IMG/VR virus record: IMGVR_UViG_3300046777_001542
Location: 1 to 58,989 of that record
Length of the DNA: 58,989 bases
From: a virus
Direction: 5' to 3' (one strand)
The position numbers were made by a program, and so were the translations under genes. Of the stretch, positions 57,457 through 58,989 are shown in pieces; the stretch's first letter is position 1, and every line of letters starts with the position of its first letter. A model generated the notes under the pieces. It worked only from the letters and a program-made list of their open reading frames with translations, was not told the origin of the DNA and did no database searches.

Positions 57457-57565
57457 GCGTGTTCAGGAATTGCGGCGTTCTAATGCAGCAACTGCAATTC
57501 CATCAAAGAAAAAATATTCACGTAAGCAAAAACATAAAAAGCTAATGGATGAAAGGGACATCTAA
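57419..57565 (+). CDS. 48-residue basic protein
   Basis: ATG 57419 is chosen because AAGGAGA precedes it; a longer frame to 57,365 lacks a site. MLKNATVILNKVRRVQELRR is followed by SKKKYSRKQKHKKLMDERDI. Strongly basic, so possibly nucleic-acid binding. It overlaps the next start (TAATG). Confidence 0.6.
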   Translation: MLKNATVILNKVRRVQELRRSNAATAIPSKKKYSRKQKHKKLMDERDI

Positions 57566-57660
57566 TGCCTGATGTTATTGGTTCTATTATTGGCGCTATC
57601 ATTGTAATTTCATTACTGGTCCCGCTTCCAATAATTATTTATAAAATATTTAAACAATAA
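57565..57660 (+). CDS. 31-residue membrane peptide
   Basis: From ATG 57565 to TAA 57660. MPDVIGSIIGAIIVISLLVP continues hydrophobic to a short basic end. A single membrane helix; function is unknown. Confidence 0.5.
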   Translation: MPDVIGSIIGAIIVISLLVPLPIIIYKIFKQ

Positions 57661-57668
57661 CGACGTGT

Positions 57669-57708
57669 CGACTTGACAAGATCAAGTCGGCCCGCAAATA
57701 GGTGCGGG
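57669..57708 (+). terminator. paired hairpins ending second early operon
   Basis: CGACTTGA / TCAAGTCG (57,669-57,676 and 57,682-57,689), then CCCGCA / TGCGGG (57,691-57,696 and 57,703-57,708). The layout is the same as at 56,039: two hairpins, then DnaA boxes, then an early promoter. Confidence 0.55.
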
Positions 57709-57709
57709 G

Positions 57710-57739
57710 TTATCCACAGGCTTACGGAAGTTATCCACA
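57710..57739. other. DnaA-box cluster 2
   Basis: TTATCCACA at 57,710-57,718 and again at 57,731-57,739, same orientation, 21 bp apart (two helical turns). The block from 57,661 to 57,784 is bounded by CGACGTGTCG and a nearly complementary GCGACACGCCG. Confidence 0.65.
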
Positions 57740-57800
57740 ACCCCTGAAAATTTGTGATTAATCTCACAAAAGCTGCGACACGCCGAGGATGGATTATGAA

Positions 57801-57823
57801 ATGTCAGTGGCTTAGTGTAAAAT
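57801..57823 (+). promoter_or_regulatory. early promoter, TGTCAG class (copy 6)
   Basis: ATGTCA, 11 bp (GTGGCTTAGTG), TAAAAT; CCAACAACGAAAGGTAAC leader before ATG 57853. GACCC is replaced by GTGGC. Confidence 0.65.
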
Positions 57824-57852
57824 ACTCTTATTCCAACAACGAAAGGTAACAA

Positions 57853-58059
57853 ATGACTAAAGTAGAACACTCTCTCCGCTTCGTAACTGAGTTTGATGAA
57901 ACTCATCCAGTTGCACAACGCTTCCTAATGCTAGATAAGGAATCACAAATTGCTATGCTAGAAAGTATGCTAAAAGATTTAATTGCACCAACAATTCAAC
58001 CTGCACTAGATGAAATTAACGCAGGCGGTTCATACGCAATTCTAAAGGTGGCTAACTAA
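57853..58059 (+). CDS. 68-residue early protein
   Basis: From ATG 57853 with GAAAGGTAAC upstream. Helical: LRFVTEFDETHPVAQRFLML, then AMLESMLKDLIAPTIQPALD. It overlaps the next start (TAATG). No family is recognised. Confidence 0.68.
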   Translation: MTKVEHSLRFVTEFDETHPVAQRFLMLDKESQIAMLESMLKDLIAPTIQPALDEINAGGSYAILKVAN

Positions 58060-58334
58060 TGGGATACACAACAGCAGTAGGACTTTCAGAGGATTTATCA
58101 CTAGAGGCAGGACTTGCCTATCACTTACAGGGTAATCATTACCCACCCGTTCCAGTATCAATGGTGCAACCTTGCATAGATGCTATTGATGCATACTATG
58201 AGGAGGACTATTCCCGTGAGATTAATTTACCTGAAGGTATCTCTTGGCGTGGGCAGACTTCTTGCCCTGCGTCTGCAATAGTAGATGCTCACCACTTGGA
58301 TGCTTGGCTACCACAGGAGGACTATGATGAGTAA
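58059..58334 (+). CDS. 91-residue conserved early phage protein
   Basis: From ATG 58059. It contains LAYHLQGNHYPPVPVSMVQP and PEGISWRGQTSCPASAIVDA, a pattern I remember from actinophage early regions (YHLxxNHYPPVP). It is uncharacterised. Overlaps both neighbours. Confidence 0.72.
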   Translation: MGYTTAVGLSEDLSLEAGLAYHLQGNHYPPVPVSMVQPCIDAIDAYYEEDYSREINLPEGISWRGQTSCPASAIVDAHHLDAWLPQEDYDE

Positions 58335-58467
58335 TCTTTATTCTATCTTAGCTGAGTGGCATCCTGATGGTGACTTCACAGAATCTGATCTATGGGATGC
58401 AATTGCTGAGTCTGAGGGCGTGGATGTTTATTCTATTATGGATGGCGACCTAACAGACTACTTGTGA
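58327..58467 (+). CDS. 46-residue acidic protein
   Basis: ATG 58327 lies 6 nt after AGGAGG (58,315-58,320); ATG 58324 is possible. MSNLYSILAEWHPDGDFTES then LWDAIAESEG, ending GDLTDYL. Acidic; function is unknown. Confidence 0.6.
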   Translation: MSNLYSILAEWHPDGDFTESDLWDAIAESEGVDVYSIMDGDLTDYL

Positions 58468-58515
58468 TGTTAATCACACAATAATTTTCTCAAATACTGA
58501 GATAGGGCTAGACAG

Positions 58516-58538
58516 ATGTCAGACCCCAATGTTATACT
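58516..58538 (+). promoter_or_regulatory. early promoter, TGTCAGACC class (copy 7)
   Basis: ATGTCA, 11 bp (GACCCCAATGT), TATACT; CTAACAAAGAAAAGAGG leader before ATG 58567. Confidence 0.8.
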
Positions 58539-58566
58539 ACTCACCTAACAAAGAAAAGAGGCAATA

Positions 58567-58746
58567 ATGACAATACAAGACAAGTTGTATCAGGTTGGAG
58601 ATTTATTCACCACCCTCAAGTCAAAGAAAACAGGTGTGATTAAAGAAATCCACCCACAGGCATCTGGCTCGGTGCGTGTGCTACTAGAAATGCCAAACAA
58701 GGAAACACGCTGGACTTCGGTATCAGCCGAAACTTTGGCATCATAA
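58567..58746 (+). CDS. 59-residue small barrel-like protein
   Basis: From ATG 58567 with AAAGAGG upstream. LYQVGDLFTTLKSKKTGVIK, then VLLEMPNKETRWTSVSAET: a beta-rich, KOW/SH3-like pattern. A single-gene unit between two early promoters. Function is unknown. Confidence 0.65.
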   Translation: MTIQDKLYQVGDLFTTLKSKKTGVIKEIHPQASGSVRVLLEMPNKETRWTSVSAETLAS

Positions 58747-58821
58747 CTAAATAATGGAAACAGGTGCAGTTTCGGGAGTATCTCGCACAATGTCCTAAGT
58801 AAGAACTCCCACCCTACGGGG

Positions 58822-58844
58822 TTGTCAGACCCTAATGCTATACT
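58822..58844 (+). promoter_or_regulatory. early promoter, TGTCAGACC class (copy 8)
   Basis: TTGTCA, 11 bp (GACCCTAATGC), TATACT; CCACAACGAAAGG leader before ATG 58875. It overlaps the end of an ACCC-TACG-GGGT hairpin. Confidence 0.8.
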
Positions 58845-58874
58845 ATCCCACCAACCACAACGAAAGGTAACACA

Positions 58875-58989
58875 ATGTCAAGAGCAATCACAGTAAAGGT
58901 GGCAACACCAAAGGTAATCAAGGCACTAGAAACTCGCCTAGCACAACTAGAGAAGGACTACACTTCTCAATCAGCCAATGAAGCAAAGT
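58875..58989 (+). CDS. early protein, N-terminal part (cut by window edge)
   Basis: From ATG 58875 with GAAAGGTAAC upstream; 38 residues are visible, starting MSRAITVKVATPKVIKALET and continuing with a charged helix (RLAQLEKDYTSQ). Possibly a coiled coil. The C-terminus is outside the window. Confidence 0.6.
   Translation, partial: MSRAITVKVATPKVIKALETRLAQLEKDYTSQSANEAK

Overview
The window is part of the genome of an AT-rich, long-tailed (siphovirus-type) actinobacterial phage. Evidence seen: an HK97-type head and tail module, a -1 frameshifted tail-assembly chaperone, a very large tape measure, and many small early genes. Host assignment is inference: leaderless genes, GAAAGGA-type ribosome binding sites, TTATCCACA DnaA boxes and a perfect parS point to a bacterial, probably actinobacterial, host. 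The low GC and the many 2-oxoglutarate (2OG) oxygenases and collagen-like fibres suggest a phage of low-GC aquatic actinobacteria.

Layout. (1) 1-27,148, minus strand, read right to left: LamG-like fibre, portal, protease-scaffold fusion, major capsid, neck genes, tail tube, tail chaperone (slippery CCCAAAC), two-part tape measure, distal and minor tail genes. (2) 27,170-33,470: a run of nine genes, seven of them prolyl-4-hydroxylase-type Fe(II)/2OG oxygenases and two a distantly related pair of unknown function. (3) 33,516-47,262: a tail-fibre/adhesin region with FN3/Ig-like domains, two arrays of an aromatic-Pro-Pro repeat (FFPPHFPP type) and a Hint (intein/hedgehog-like) domain at the end of one fibre. 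(4) 47,332-50,641: EF-hand membrane protein (holin candidate), monomeric class II ribonucleotide reductase, glycosyltransferase. (5) 50,728-52,125, plus strand: secreted transglycosylase-like protein, small proteins, and a candidate 78-nt small RNA with its own promoter and terminator. (6) 52,128-54,742, mostly minus: two more P4H-type oxygenases, two JmjC/cupin-type oxygenases, a tRNA-Ile(UAU), and a perfect 16-bp parS overlapping a promoter. (7) 54,930-58,989, plus strand: about 20 very small genes in short operons, preceded by an unusual repeated promoter (TGTCAGACC at a fixed distance from an extended -10) and separated by hairpins and DnaA-box clusters.

How it may work together (inference): the late genes build a particle with very proline-rich fibres. 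The oxygenase array in the same late region may hydroxylate fibre or host-surface proteins. The right arm is an early region. No terminase, DNA polymerase, integrase or repressor was recognised, so the window is only part of the genome. The strongest candidates for something undescribed are the oxygenase array with the FPP-repeat fibres, the fixed-spacing early promoter family, the parS site used as a possible operator, and the small RNA.
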